48,143 nt of DNA from an uncultured Allofournierella sp. (lineage in GTDB: Bacteria > Bacillota > Clostridia > Oscillospirales > Ruminococcaceae): contig CALWNI010000012.1 in assembly GCA_944382775.1 (NCBI GenBank), positions 1 through 48,143 of the forward strand. The letters run 5' to 3'. Under the pieces are notes generated by a model that was given only the letters and a program-made list of their open reading frames with translations, had not been told where the DNA came from and made no database searches. This document shows, one piece after another, positions 40,219 through 48,143 of the stretch. Made by a program: the position numbers and the translations under genes. The first letter of the stretch is position 1. Every line of letters starts with the position of its first letter.

Positions 40219-40253
40219 AAAAAGCCCCCTGCCTATGCAGGGGGCTTTTTTTA
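40219..40253. terminator. Bidirectional terminator
   Basis: AAAGCCCCCTGC (40221-40232) and GCAGGGGGCTTT (40237-40248) form a 12-base stem with T8 on the right. It ends the lipoprotein gene and lies beside the convergent spoIIE stop. Confidence 0.92.
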
Positions 40254-42521
40254 TTTCACTGCTCGCTCTAAACTTAATACCGCAACGGTAATATCATCGG
40301 GGTGTTGACTTCCCAGCCGATTCCGTGCCATATCCGCCACAATATCCGCTGTTTCCTGTGGGGTATTGCCGCAAGCGGCACACAGCTCCAATTGCTGACA
40401 CAACCAACCGCTTCCGTCTAATAATACACCGTCACTTACCAGTACAATCCATTCCCCTTCGTGCAGATTTGTGGAATCCTGCTGACCTACCACCTGCTCT
40501 AAAATCCCAACCGGTAAACTGCTTCCGTCCAACACATGGGCTTTTCCGCCACGAATCACAAAGGTTGGGCAAGCACCCGCTTTAAATAAATTTGCTCTTC
40601 CGGTATACAAATCCACACTGACCAAATCCATGGTTGCGCCACTTTCTTCGTCACTTTTTAATGAGAGTGCCACATTCACCAATCGCGCGGCACTATCGGC
40701 GCAGAATCCTACTTTTAACAAGCGTGCCGCTAAGGTCGCCGCTAGAGTTCCATCAATGGCAGCAGGACGTCCTACTCCCATGCCATCGCATAACAAAAGA
40801 TGTGCATTACCAAAGCAATCACAGAACTGCTCCACCGCATCGCCGCATGCGCCCTCGTGGGCCGAGCGGGATGCCAAGCCAAACCGGGGATAAAACACCG
40901 GTTGCTCGGTAAAGGTTATGGTGGTAACGGCCCGACAATGGTCAACTCTGGGCAAGCTCAAGGGTCTATGTAACATGCGCTGTGCTTCTTCGGTAATTTC
41001 CAGCAATTCATCCTCTTGAAAGGGTGTTCGGCTTATGGTAATACTTGCCCGCAACCTGCCCGTGCTATCAAACCCAACCTGACATTCCAACGGCTCTAAC
41101 CCAAGCGAGGCAAACAAACCGGACAATCGGTCGGTTTTTCCCACGTCTTGTGCAATGCTTTGCCCCAGCTGCCCTGCCATTTGCCCCAATGCCTGTGCCA
41201 TTGCGCTGTATTGCTCCGTTAAAGCAGCCCGCATGGCTCCTGCTTTTACACGGCTTTCTCTGCGCCCTCGGTACAACGCATATCCGCGGCTGGAGCAACC
41301 ACATAGCTCTGTGGGATGAATACAGCGGCAAAACTGCCCAGGCAACTGCTCCAAGGCTGCTCTGCCATACTGTTCCAACACACCTTTCAAGCGATAAAAC
41401 CCGTCCATTGTAGTGGTGTACCCTTCCACCCAACAAGTTTCCCGATTGGCGCAGCGGCGGCACAATTCTTCTGCCACATAATCAATCACCCAATTATAGC
41501 TTTCTCCCTGTTTGGGCAAGGTATTGTATACCTGATTGACTGTATCCGCAATTCCCGTCAGGGCATTTGCCACACTTTCCAGCTGGCTTACCGCTCCTGC
41601 CACCTGCGGCCTTTGGCTTGCCGAACCATCGGTTTGCCCCGGAAGCATCAGCAACAACCGTTGCGGAATGGCAAAAAACACTGCTTGGCCCAATGCACAG
41701 GAGGCAAGAAAACCAAGAATCAAACTGCTATCCGGCGCCGACAATGCCCCAAAAATTGCACCAACCAAAAACATGGTTGCACTGCCCATGCGTTCGCCGG
41801 GCGTAAAATACGACGCTGCAAGACATCCTGCTGTTATGGCAAGTCCGGCAAAGCTCAGCGAGGCATCACAAGCGGTAAGCACGCTTGCACCGCAAACACA
41901 AAACACCAAACAATCGCGCATTCTTCCGCGATATGCTAAGGTCAAGCCGCCTGCTGCCAGCAAAATGATACCTGGCATTAACGGCCCAAGGGTAATTTGC
42001 TGCAAGCCCGGCAATGCCGATACATACAACAAAAGTGTTCCCATGCCAAGCGGCGCCCCGTGCAACTCGCGATTTCCACAGCGATACAATGCATATCCAA
42101 TCCCTGTTGCCAAACTGCAAGCCCCTAATGTAGAAAAAGCCTCCGGTATGCCGGAAATACCACTGGTAAATAGCATTAGCTGTACAACAATCAGTGTACC
42201 GCACCCGGCAGCTGCTCCCGGCAAAAACTGATCCCGAAACATCATTCTGCCTGCCAAAACAACTGCAATTGCTGCTAAATAGCGCAAACTTTCTACCATT
42301 GGCAAAAAAGCAAAATACCCTAACATGGCACCTGCCGTTGTACTGAGCAGATAGTTAGGACCTGCCCCCATAACCAACGCCATACCAAATGGATGAATGC
42401 CCCCAAACACATTGCCTGCGGCTAATACAAATCCGATTCCGGCTGTTCCTAATTGCCAGACCTGCGGCCCTGTGCGCTCGAACCATTGGGTTATGCGCAT
42501 CAACCGCAATTTCTCGCCCAT
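40251..42521 (-). CDS. spoIIE: Stage II sporulation protein E (SpoIIE) PP2C phosphatase
   Basis: The first 300 or so residues of this 756-residue protein hold about ten membrane helices. A regulatory region and a C-terminal PP2C domain follow, with LLLCDGMGVGRPA, VLVSDGVLLDGSG and HPDDITVAVL supplying the metal-binding aspartates. SpoIIE dephosphorylates SpoIIAA to activate sigma-F in the forespore and acts at the polar septum. ATG 42521 has AGAGGTG seven bases upstream and is preferred over GTG 42530. Its presence is the main sign that this bacterium can, or recently could, sporulate. Confidence 0.94.
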   Translation of the reverse strand: MGEKLRLMRITQWFERTGPQVWQLGTAGIGFVLAAGNVFGGIHPFGMALVMGAGPNYLLSTTAGAMLGYFAFLPMVESLRYLAAIAVVLAGRMMFRDQFLPGAAAGCGTLIVVQLMLFTSGISGIPEAFSTLGACSLATGIGYALYRCGNRELHGAPLGMGTLLLYVSALPGLQQITLGPLMPGIILLAAGGLTLAYRGRMRDCLVFCVCGASVLTACDASLSFAGLAITAGCLAASYFTPGERMGSATMFLVGAIFGALSAPDSSLILGFLASCALGQAVFFAIPQRLLLMLPGQTDGSASQRPQVAGAVSQLESVANALTGIADTVNQVYNTLPKQGESYNWVIDYVAEELCRRCANRETCWVEGYTTTMDGFYRLKGVLEQYGRAALEQLPGQFCRCIHPTELCGCSSRGYALYRGRRESRVKAGAMRAALTEQYSAMAQALGQMAGQLGQSIAQDVGKTDRLSGLFASLGLEPLECQVGFDSTGRLRASITISRTPFQEDELLEITEEAQRMLHRPLSLPRVDHCRAVTTITFTEQPVFYPRFGLASRSAHEGACGDAVEQFCDCFGNAHLLLCDGMGVGRPAAIDGTLAATLAARLLKVGFCADSAARLVNVALSLKSDEESGATMDLVSVDLYTGRANLFKAGACPTFVIRGGKAHVLDGSSLPVGILEQVVGQQDSTNLHEGEWIVLVSDGVLLDGSGWLCQQLELCAACGNTPQETADIVADMARNRLGSQHPDDITVAVLSLERAVK

Positions 42522-42655
42522 AATGTCCACCTCTTTTTATTTTATAGTCCGCCCTGCATGCATAAAAATCAGCAAAGCCAAATATAGTATAAAAGAAGAG
42601 TTTGGGCACTTTTTGCCGCAAGACATTGCTTTTGCAAAAGCAGCCAAAAACAAAC

Positions 42656-42706
42656 AAAAAGAACGGAGCAGCCTGTAAAACAGGTCTGCTCCGTTCTTTT
42701 TTTTCA
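42656..42706. terminator. Bidirectional terminator
   Basis: AAGAACGGAGCAG (42659-42671) and CTGCTCCGTTCTT (42686-42698) form a 13-base stem with a 14-base inner part, flanked by A and T runs. It ends gltX on the minus strand. Confidence 0.85.
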
Positions 42707-42711
42707 TTTAT

Positions 42712-44163
42712 TTACAGCATCTTCAATGCATCTTGAATACGCTTTACGGTTTCTTGCTTACCCATCATGGCAGCCAAATCGGTGCCGCCGCCGGGGGTAC
42801 GCTGTTTACCGGACAATGCAATGCCCAAGGGGAACAGCAGCCAGCCGTTCTTTACTTCCATTTCCTCGGCCTTTTGCTTGCAGGCCTCAAAGATTGCATC
42901 GCGGTTCCAATCCTGCATACCTTCCAATACAGGCAGCAACGCCTCCAATGCCTGTTTTGCAGTTTCGGGGCTTGTCTTTTGCTTTTTGTTGGTATACAAA
43001 TCGGTGGTGTAAGGCACAACCGCATCAAAGAAATCCAGCTGCTCGAGAATCTCGCTCAGCACCTCACAGCGGGGCTGCAGGTTTGCGCACAGCAGTGCAC
43101 GGTCAATCTCCACATGAACCGCGCGGTCAATCCAGGGATTTGCAATTTCCTGGAACTTTTCTGCCGGCAAACGGCGGATGTATTCCGCGTTGATGGCACG
43201 CAGCTTTAAAGGGTCAAAGATTGCGGGGCTTTTGCTGATGCCCTTTTCATCAAAAATCTTTACCATCTCTTCCAGTGTAAAGATTTCTTCTTCACCCTTG
43301 GGGCTCCAGCCCAACAGCAAAATGTAGTTCAGCACTGCTTCGCTCAGATAGCCTTTTTCCATCAAATCCTGGTAAGATGCATCGCCGTTGCGCTTGCTCA
43401 GCTTATTCTGGGCGTCCTTCATAACGGGCGGGCAGTGAATGTATACCGGAATATCCCAACCAAACGCCTGATACAGCAGGTTGTATTTGGGGGTACTGGA
43501 CAGATATTCCGAACCACGGATTACATGGGTAATGCCCATCAGATGGTCGTCCACAACGTTGGCAAAGTTATAGGTGGGCATTCCGTCGGTTTTAATCAGA
43601 ATCTGATCTTCCAGCTCGGAGTTGTTTACCTCAATGTGACCGTAAACTGCGTCATCAAAGCTGGTAACGCCCTCTTTGGGCATTTTTTGACGGATTACAT
43701 AAGGTACGCCTGCATCCAGATTTTTTTGAATTTCTTCCTGGCTTAAATTGCGGCAATGGCCGTCGTAATGGCCCACAACTGCACCGCCGGCCTTTTGCTC
43801 TTCACGCATCTTCTCCAAACGCTCGGGTGTGCAGAAACAGTAGTAAGCCTTGCCGTCTTTTACCAGTTGCTCGGCATACTGCTTAAACATTCCCATACGC
43901 TCGCTTTGTACATAGGGGCCTACCGGGCCGCCAACGTCGGGGCCTTCGTCCCAAGTCAAACCGGTTTGACGCAGGGTATCGTAAATGATATCCACTGCAC
44001 CTTCCACATAGCGTTCCTGGTCGGTATCTTCAATACGCAAAATAAAGGTACCGTCTTGATTTTTTGCCTTTAAATAGGCATACAGTGCAGTGCGCAGGTT
44101 GCCCACATGCATGTAACCGGTGGGGCTTGGCGCAAAACGTGTGCGTACAGTGTTGTTCGCCAT
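42712..44163 (-). CDS. gltX: Glutamyl-tRNA synthetase
   Basis: This 483-residue class I enzyme has the HIGH-type signature in FAPSPTGYMHVGNLRTALYA, the specificity segment RIEDTDQERY and the KMSKS-type loop KLSKRNGDAS. It charges tRNA-Glu, and in many Gram-positives also tRNA-Gln for later amidation; the GatCAB genes are not here. A promoter with perfect -35 lies 137 bases upstream. GGAGAAC precedes ATG 44163. Confidence 0.97.
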   Translation of the reverse strand: MANNTVRTRFAPSPTGYMHVGNLRTALYAYLKAKNQDGTFILRIEDTDQERYVEGAVDIIYDTLRQTGLTWDEGPDVGGPVGPYVQSERMGMFKQYAEQLVKDGKAYYCFCTPERLEKMREEQKAGGAVVGHYDGHCRNLSQEEIQKNLDAGVPYVIRQKMPKEGVTSFDDAVYGHIEVNNSELEDQILIKTDGMPTYNFANVVDDHLMGITHVIRGSEYLSSTPKYNLLYQAFGWDIPVYIHCPPVMKDAQNKLSKRNGDASYQDLMEKGYLSEAVLNYILLLGWSPKGEEEIFTLEEMVKIFDEKGISKSPAIFDPLKLRAINAEYIRRLPAEKFQEIANPWIDRAVHVEIDRALLCANLQPRCEVLSEILEQLDFFDAVVPYTTDLYTNKKQKTSPETAKQALEALLPVLEGMQDWNRDAIFEACKQKAEEMEVKNGWLLFPLGIALSGKQRTPGGGTDLAAMMGKQETVKRIQDALKML

Positions 44164-44299
44164 GGTAAATCGTTCTCCTTTTTATGGTTCTTCTGCTCTT
44201 GGGCAGATGTTCCGCTAATCTTGCTCATACAACAGTACCGCCCAAAATCACCGCAAATTTTCTGCGTTTTTTGTTGTACCGTGATGAGTTCTTCATTTT

Positions 44300-44329
44300 A
44301 TTGTAAATGCAGTGCCCCTTGCTTGTCAA
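44300..44329 (-). promoter_or_regulatory. Sigma-A promoter for gltX
   Basis: On the minus strand, TTGACA (44324-44329), 18 bases and TACAAT (44300-44305). The leader of about 130 bases has no T-box motif. Confidence 0.65.
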
Positions 44330-44366
44330 CCGCACAATTGTGCCATTTTGCAGGCTTTGCGCTCGC

Positions 44367-44395
44367 TTTACAAGTATATTATACTTTATTATAAT
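44367..44395 (+). promoter_or_regulatory. Sigma-A promoter for the second MBOAT pair
   Basis: TTTACA (44367-44372), 17 bases and TATAAT (44390-44395), 48 bases before ATG 44444. It closely resembles the promoter of the first MBOAT operon (2325-2353). Confidence 0.75.
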
Positions 44396-44443
44396 AAGCT
44401 TTGTTTCCCTTTATCATTCTTTTTATTTAAAAGGAGACTTTTT

Positions 44444-45862
44444 ATGAATTTTCTTTCCTTTTCCTTTGCCGGGTTTGGCATTCTGCTGTTTGCCGCCTGG
44501 TGGGCATTGCCAAACCAGTGCCGCCCTTGGATTTTAGCTGCGGCAAACATTATTTTTGCCGCTTTGTTTGGTACAAAAGCAATTCTGTGTTTGGCAATTG
44601 TTTCAGCAATTGGCTATGTGTTTGGGCTTTTACAGTCCAATCGGCAAAACAAGGCCCTTGCTTTTGCCGGAATCTTGGCTTGCGCCGCCCCCCTGCTTGG
44701 ATATAAATATCTTCCTGTGGCAGGCTTACACATCGAGGCACTGCAAGCTTTTCAAGGCATCATAGCCCCGGTTGGCATTAGTTTTTATGTATTCAAAAGC
44801 ATTAGCTATCTCATCGAGGTATACCGCACCCGCATTGCACCGGAGCGTAATTTTCTTTTTTACTTTAACTACATCGGTTTTTTTGCACAATTCTCCAGCG
44901 GCCCCATTCAGCGTCCCAATCAACTTTTGCCGCAGCTTCGGCAAACATTTGTATTTTCGCAAACGCTGGCATTCCAAGGATGCATTCGGCTGTGCTGGGG
45001 TTTGTTTTTAAAAAAATGTTTGGCAGACCATTTTGCAGTCTATCAAGGCGCACTGACCCAAACTGACCACTATTATGGCCTTTGCATTGTATGGTCTATG
45101 ATTGCCTACGCGCTTTACCTGTACTTCGACTTTGCCAGCTACTCTCAGCTTTCCATTGGCGTTGCCAACCTGCTGGGTATTCGGGTAGAAGAAAACTTTA
45201 TCAGTCCCTATTTTTCCCGCAGCATTGGTGAATTTTGGCGCCGCTGGCACATCAGCCTTTCTTCCTTTTTAAAGGATTACATCTACATTCCAATGGGCGG
45301 CAGCCGCAATGGCACTGCGGTGCTAATCGCTGCAACCATGGTTACCTTTTTGGTATCGGGTGCATGGCACGGCGCAACCGACGGCTTTCTCGTTTGGGGT
45401 GCGCTGCACGGCATTTACTTGTTGGCCGGTCGTGCCACCAAACCCCTGCGGGAAAAAGGCTGGGCTCTGCTGCACCAAGCTCCTAATTCGGTTCTGCGTA
45501 CCTTGTGCGGCTATCTTTGCACCTTTGTGCTTGTAACCATTGGCTGGTTTTTTTTCCAAACCGGAACCCTACACCAGGCTTTCGGCGTGGCCTCTTACTT
45601 ATTCCAGCCCTTCTCTTTTTCTTTGCAATACATCAAAGAAAGCGTTACACAGCTGGGCTATACCCCAATCATTCTGCTGCGGTTAGGGCTGTTTACCGCC
45701 TTTGCCGCTTTTGTGGATTGGTCCAGCAAAGACAAGGGATTTGGCGCATGGATTATGCACAAAAAGCCCACCTTCTGGGTTGTGTTCTGTTATATTTGCG
45801 TGTTCTCCACCCTGTTTTTCGGTGCCGCCGGCACATTGCAAAACATCTATTTTGCGTTTTAA
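44444..45862 (+). CDS. MBOAT family membrane-bound O-acyltransferase (second copy)
   Basis: This 472-residue polytopic protein has the MBOAT landmarks GISFYVFKSISYLIEVY (about 111-127), FWRRWHISLSSFLKDYIYIP (about 264-283) and the catalytic histidine in SGAWHG (His309). It is a distant paralogue of the acyltransferase at 2414, not a recent copy, and lies with its own SGNH-like partner 15 bases downstream. DYIYIPMGGSR is close to the AlgI/PatA type. AAAAGGAG precedes ATG 44444, which was preferred over an upstream frame start at 44312. It probably acetylates an extracellular polymer. Confidence 0.92.
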   Translation: MNFLSFSFAGFGILLFAAWWALPNQCRPWILAAANIIFAALFGTKAILCLAIVSAIGYVFGLLQSNRQNKALAFAGILACAAPLLGYKYLPVAGLHIEALQAFQGIIAPVGISFYVFKSISYLIEVYRTRIAPERNFLFYFNYIGFFAQFSSGPIQRPNQLLPQLRQTFVFSQTLAFQGCIRLCWGLFLKKCLADHFAVYQGALTQTDHYYGLCIVWSMIAYALYLYFDFASYSQLSIGVANLLGIRVEENFISPYFSRSIGEFWRRWHISLSSFLKDYIYIPMGGSRNGTAVLIAATMVTFLVSGAWHGATDGFLVWGALHGIYLLAGRATKPLREKGWALLHQAPNSVLRTLCGYLCTFVLVTIGWFFFQTGTLHQAFGVASYLFQPFSFSLQYIKESVTQLGYTPIILLRLGLFTAFAAFVDWSSKDKGFGAWIMHKKPTFWVVFCYICVFSTLFFGAAGTLQNIYFAF

Positions 45863-45877
45863 AAGGAGGCGTGAAGC

Positions 45878-46975
45878 ATGAAACGTTTTTTATCGGCCAT
45901 TGCCTTATTTTTGCTTCCCATTCTGCTTGTGGTTGCCCTGTTTGCCCGTGCAATCTATGCAAGCGGCGAATGGCGCACCGAAGAAGAAATTGCCCAGCGG
46001 GTAGCCGCCGGGGAGCCTGCCTTTTTTGGGCTTGCCTACCGAGATAACACCCGCTATTATAAGCATCTGGTCGCCAATGAACTGGGGGCTGATTTGCTGG
46101 TGCTGGGAACCAGCCGCAGCATGCAGTTCCACAGTGAATTTTTCACCAACAAAAGTTTTTACAATGCCGGCGGCGGTGCAGGCTATGTAAACGAATTTCA
46201 ATACTTTCTGGAACAGCTGGACCAGGACAAGCTGCCCCAAACCCTAATCATGGTCATGGACCAATACTTTTTTAACGGGTCTTGGGTCGGTACCGGCAGC
46301 ATGCCCGACGGCTTCGACTACGGACACTATCCGTTTTCTTGGAAAACTGCGCTTTCCGAGTCTATGCGAGGATGGGCCAGCGGAAAATTCTCTTTGCTGA
46401 ACGCCTTACAAACCCACCCCAATGTTTACGGCATGGCTGCCGTTGGGCGTGGCAGCGGATTTAATGCAGACGGCAGCTATTGTTATGGTCGGTTGTTAGA
46501 CCATCCCGAAGAGGGCACCGACGTGGGCTTTCATGATACCTTTGATCGCATTACCAAAGGCATCAACCGCTTTGAGTACGGTGAATATGTTTACCCCACC
46601 AGCACCGAGGTAGTGCAGTCCTTGCTGGCATGGTGCAACGACCACAACATTCAAGTGGTTTTAATCATTCCTCCTTACGCCCCCAGCGTATACGAGCGCA
46701 TGGCGGAAAGCGGAAATTATAACTATCTGGACTGGATTCCCAAAATCCTAACCGAACTTTGCGAGCCATACGGATACGAAGTATACAACTTTACTTATAT
46801 GCCCAACACCCAAGACAACCAGTACATTGACGGTTATCACGGCGGCGACCGGGTATATGCAACCATTGCCCAAACCTTGGGCCAGCAAAGTACCATTCTG
46901 CAAGGACAAATCGATACAGACTATCTGGCGCAAGCCTTGGCAGATGGTCCCAATCCATTGCGGTTAACACAGTAA
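45878..46975 (+). CDS. SGNH-hydrolase-like protein (DltD/AlgJ-like), MBOAT partner (second copy)
   Basis: This 365-residue protein has one N-terminal membrane helix (about 5-27) and an extracellular body. The block LLVLGTSRSMQF places the nucleophile Ser at 79, and DGYHGGDRVY near the C-terminus supplies Asp-x-x-His, as in the first partner at 4010. AAAAGGAGG precedes ATG 45878. With the MBOAT 15 bases upstream it forms a two-gene operon, so this locus has two complete but different acyl-transfer pairs. trpS follows from its own promoter. Confidence 0.78.
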   Translation: MKRFLSAIALFLLPILLVVALFARAIYASGEWRTEEEIAQRVAAGEPAFFGLAYRDNTRYYKHLVANELGADLLVLGTSRSMQFHSEFFTNKSFYNAGGGAGYVNEFQYFLEQLDQDKLPQTLIMVMDQYFFNGSWVGTGSMPDGFDYGHYPFSWKTALSESMRGWASGKFSLLNALQTHPNVYGMAAVGRGSGFNADGSYCYGRLLDHPEEGTDVGFHDTFDRITKGINRFEYGEYVYPTSTEVVQSLLAWCNDHNIQVVLIIPPYAPSVYERMAESGNYNYLDWIPKILTELCEPYGYEVYNFTYMPNTQDNQYIDGYHGGDRVYATIAQTLGQQSTILQGQIDTDYLAQALADGPNPLRLTQ

Positions 46976-46978
46976 TTC

Positions 46979-47007
46979 TTGCATGGATTGCCTTTCGGTA
47001 CTATAAT
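46979..47007 (+). promoter_or_regulatory. Sigma-A promoter for trpS
   Basis: TTGCAT (46979-46984), 17 bases and TATAAT (47002-47007), directly after the SGNH gene. No T-box motif is visible in the short leader. Confidence 0.7.
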
Positions 47008-47061
47008 ACAAATACAACACATTGGGCGTTACAGCGCCGAAACAAGAAAGAAGGTACGATA

Positions 47062-48069
47062 ATGAGTGAACAAATCCAGCGCAAAAAGCGCATTCTTTCT
47101 GGTATTCAACCTACCGGAACCTTTACATTAGGCAACTATGTAGGTGCTGTGCGCAATTGGGGTGCATTGCAAGAAGAATACGAATGCCTGTATATGATTG
47201 CCAACCTTCACGCTTTAACCGTTCGTCAAGAACCTGCCGCACTGCGCCGCCAAACCCGTGAGGCTGCGGCCATGGTGTTGGCAAGCGGCATTGACCCGCA
47301 AAAAAGCACAGTATTTATTCAAAGCCATGTGCCTGCCCATGCAGAGCTTTCTTGGGTTTTGTCCTGCAATACCCAGTTTGGTGAGCTGAGCCGTATGACC
47401 CAGTTTAAGGACAAAAGCGCAAAACATTCCGACAACGTAAATGCCGGCCTTTTCACCTATCCGGCACTTATGGCAGCCGATATCCTGGTATACAATGCCG
47501 ATTTGGTACCCGTAGGCGTTGACCAAAAACAGCATTTGGAGCTGACCCGTAACATTGCCCAGCGTTTTAATAATCTGTATAGCCCCACCTTCACATTGCC
47601 CGAACCCTACATTGCAAAAACCGGCGCAAAAATCATGAGTTTGCAAGAGCCCGAAAAGAAAATGAGCAAGTCGGACACCAATGTGAACAGCTTTATCTTG
47701 ATGACCGATGACCCCGACACCATTCTGCGCAAATGTAAGCGTGCCGTAACCGACAGCGAAGGCACCGTGCGTGCCGGCGATGACAAACCCGGTGTAACCA
47801 ACCTGATGAGCATTTACAGCGTACTAACCGGCAAAGATTTTGCCGCCATTGAAGCTGAATTTGCAGGCCAGGGGTATGGCGTATTCAAAGAGGCGGTTGC
47901 CGGCAGCATCATTGATACCTTCCGCCCCATTCAACAAGAGTATACCCGCATTTTGGCAGACAAAGATTATCTGGACGGCATTTTGTCCGAAGGTGCCGCC
48001 AAAGCATCCCACATGGCCAACCGTATGGTCAATAAGGTTTACAAGAAAGTCGGCATGCTGCAATTATAA
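47062..48069 (+). CDS. trpS: Tryptophanyl-tRNA synthetase
   Basis: This 335-residue class I enzyme has the HIGH-type signature PTGTFTLGNYVGA and the KMSKS loop KKMSKSDTN. The segments SWVLSCNTQFGELSRMTQFK and VYNADLVPVGVDQKQHLEL are the usual TrpRS substrate-binding parts. It charges tRNA-Trp. AGAAAGAAGG precedes ATG 47062. A terminator follows the stop at once. Confidence 0.97.
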   Translation: MSEQIQRKKRILSGIQPTGTFTLGNYVGAVRNWGALQEEYECLYMIANLHALTVRQEPAALRRQTREAAAMVLASGIDPQKSTVFIQSHVPAHAELSWVLSCNTQFGELSRMTQFKDKSAKHSDNVNAGLFTYPALMAADILVYNADLVPVGVDQKQHLELTRNIAQRFNNLYSPTFTLPEPYIAKTGAKIMSLQEPEKKMSKSDTNVNSFILMTDDPDTILRKCKRAVTDSEGTVRAGDDKPGVTNLMSIYSVLTGKDFAAIEAEFAGQGYGVFKEAVAGSIIDTFRPIQQEYTRILADKDYLDGILSEGAAKASHMANRMVNKVYKKVGMLQL

Positions 48070-48073
48070 AATA

Positions 48074-48104
48074 AAAATCCCCCGGCAAAGCCGGGGGTAT
48101 TTCA
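48074..48104 (+). terminator. Terminator after trpS
   Basis: CCCCCGGC (48079-48086) and GCCGGGGG (48090-48097) form an 8-base stem, flanked by A5 and a short T-rich tail. The remaining bases to 48143 hold nothing I can assign. Confidence 0.75.
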
Positions 48105-48143
48105 TATGCGGGCAAAGCCCTATGTTACTAGCGGCACGTGTCA

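Noticed and set aside
40022..40291. Leucine/proline-rich frame overlapping the repeat lipoprotein
   Set aside because: It is the +1 frame of the same 15-base repeats. The lipoprotein frame has the ribosome site, signal peptide and lipobox.
1..48143. tRNA, rRNA, CRISPR, insertion sequences or prophage genes
   Set aside because: No cloverleaf with a GTTCGA-type arm, no repeat-spacer array, no transposase or integrase and no phage structural gene was seen on either strand.

Overview
The window looks like chromosomal DNA from a spore-forming, low-to-medium GC Clostridia of the Oscillospiraceae/Ruminococcaceae type. This is inferred from strong AGGAGG-type ribosome binding sites, consensus sigma-A promoters, a T-box leader, a Firmicutes-type 6S RNA, spoIIE, and a DUF1292 gene, ruvX, greA and lysS near one another. 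No prophage, insertion sequence, CRISPR array, tRNA or rRNA was seen.

1-9.6 kb is a surface-polysaccharide region. It holds a partial DUF2142 membrane protein and a LegB-like sugar-nucleotide dehydratase (both minus), then a plus-strand operon: membrane-bound O-acyltransferase (MBOAT), SGNH/DltD-like partner, surface-carbohydrate biosynthesis protein and Wzx-type flippase. An SdpI-like gene and an N-acetyl sugar amidotransferase (PseA/WbpG family) follow. 9.6-12.4 kb is a methionine-type T-box leader and a MetNIQ-like ABC transporter. 12.4-17.0 kb carries a papain-like hydrolase, hflX, an Lrp regulator, a DUF4358 lipoprotein and a GT2 glycosyltransferase.

17.0-21.3 kb looks accessory. A minus-strand pair of membrane proteins sits with a decayed TetR gene, divergent from an XRE/DUF3169/CPBP-protease operon whose promoter carries two copies of a palindromic operator. 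21.3-27 kb has a peroxiredoxin-like protein without catalytic cysteines, a LUD protein, 6S RNA, DUF1292, a cyclophilin lipoprotein, cardiolipin synthase and rubredoxin. 27-37.4 kb is a minus-strand block: EFR1 ferredoxin, DUF1836, ruvX, lysS, greA, an EF-G paralogue, a large P-type-ATPase-like protein lacking every catalytic motif, and rlmB. A 500-base divergent intergenic region follows, with an inverted repeat that resembles DnaA-box/origin sequence.

37.9-48.1 kb has an OGG-type glycosylase, fba, an 80-residue lipoprotein made almost only of Ser/Ala/Glu repeats, spoIIE, gltX, a second MBOAT/SGNH pair and trpS.

The best candidates for undescribed biology are the catalytically dead P-type ATPase homologue, the repeat-only lipoprotein, the cysteine-less peroxiredoxin-like protein, the twin-operator XRE/DUF3169/CPBP module, and the inverted repeat at 37.6-37.75 kb. 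Function for all of these is inference.
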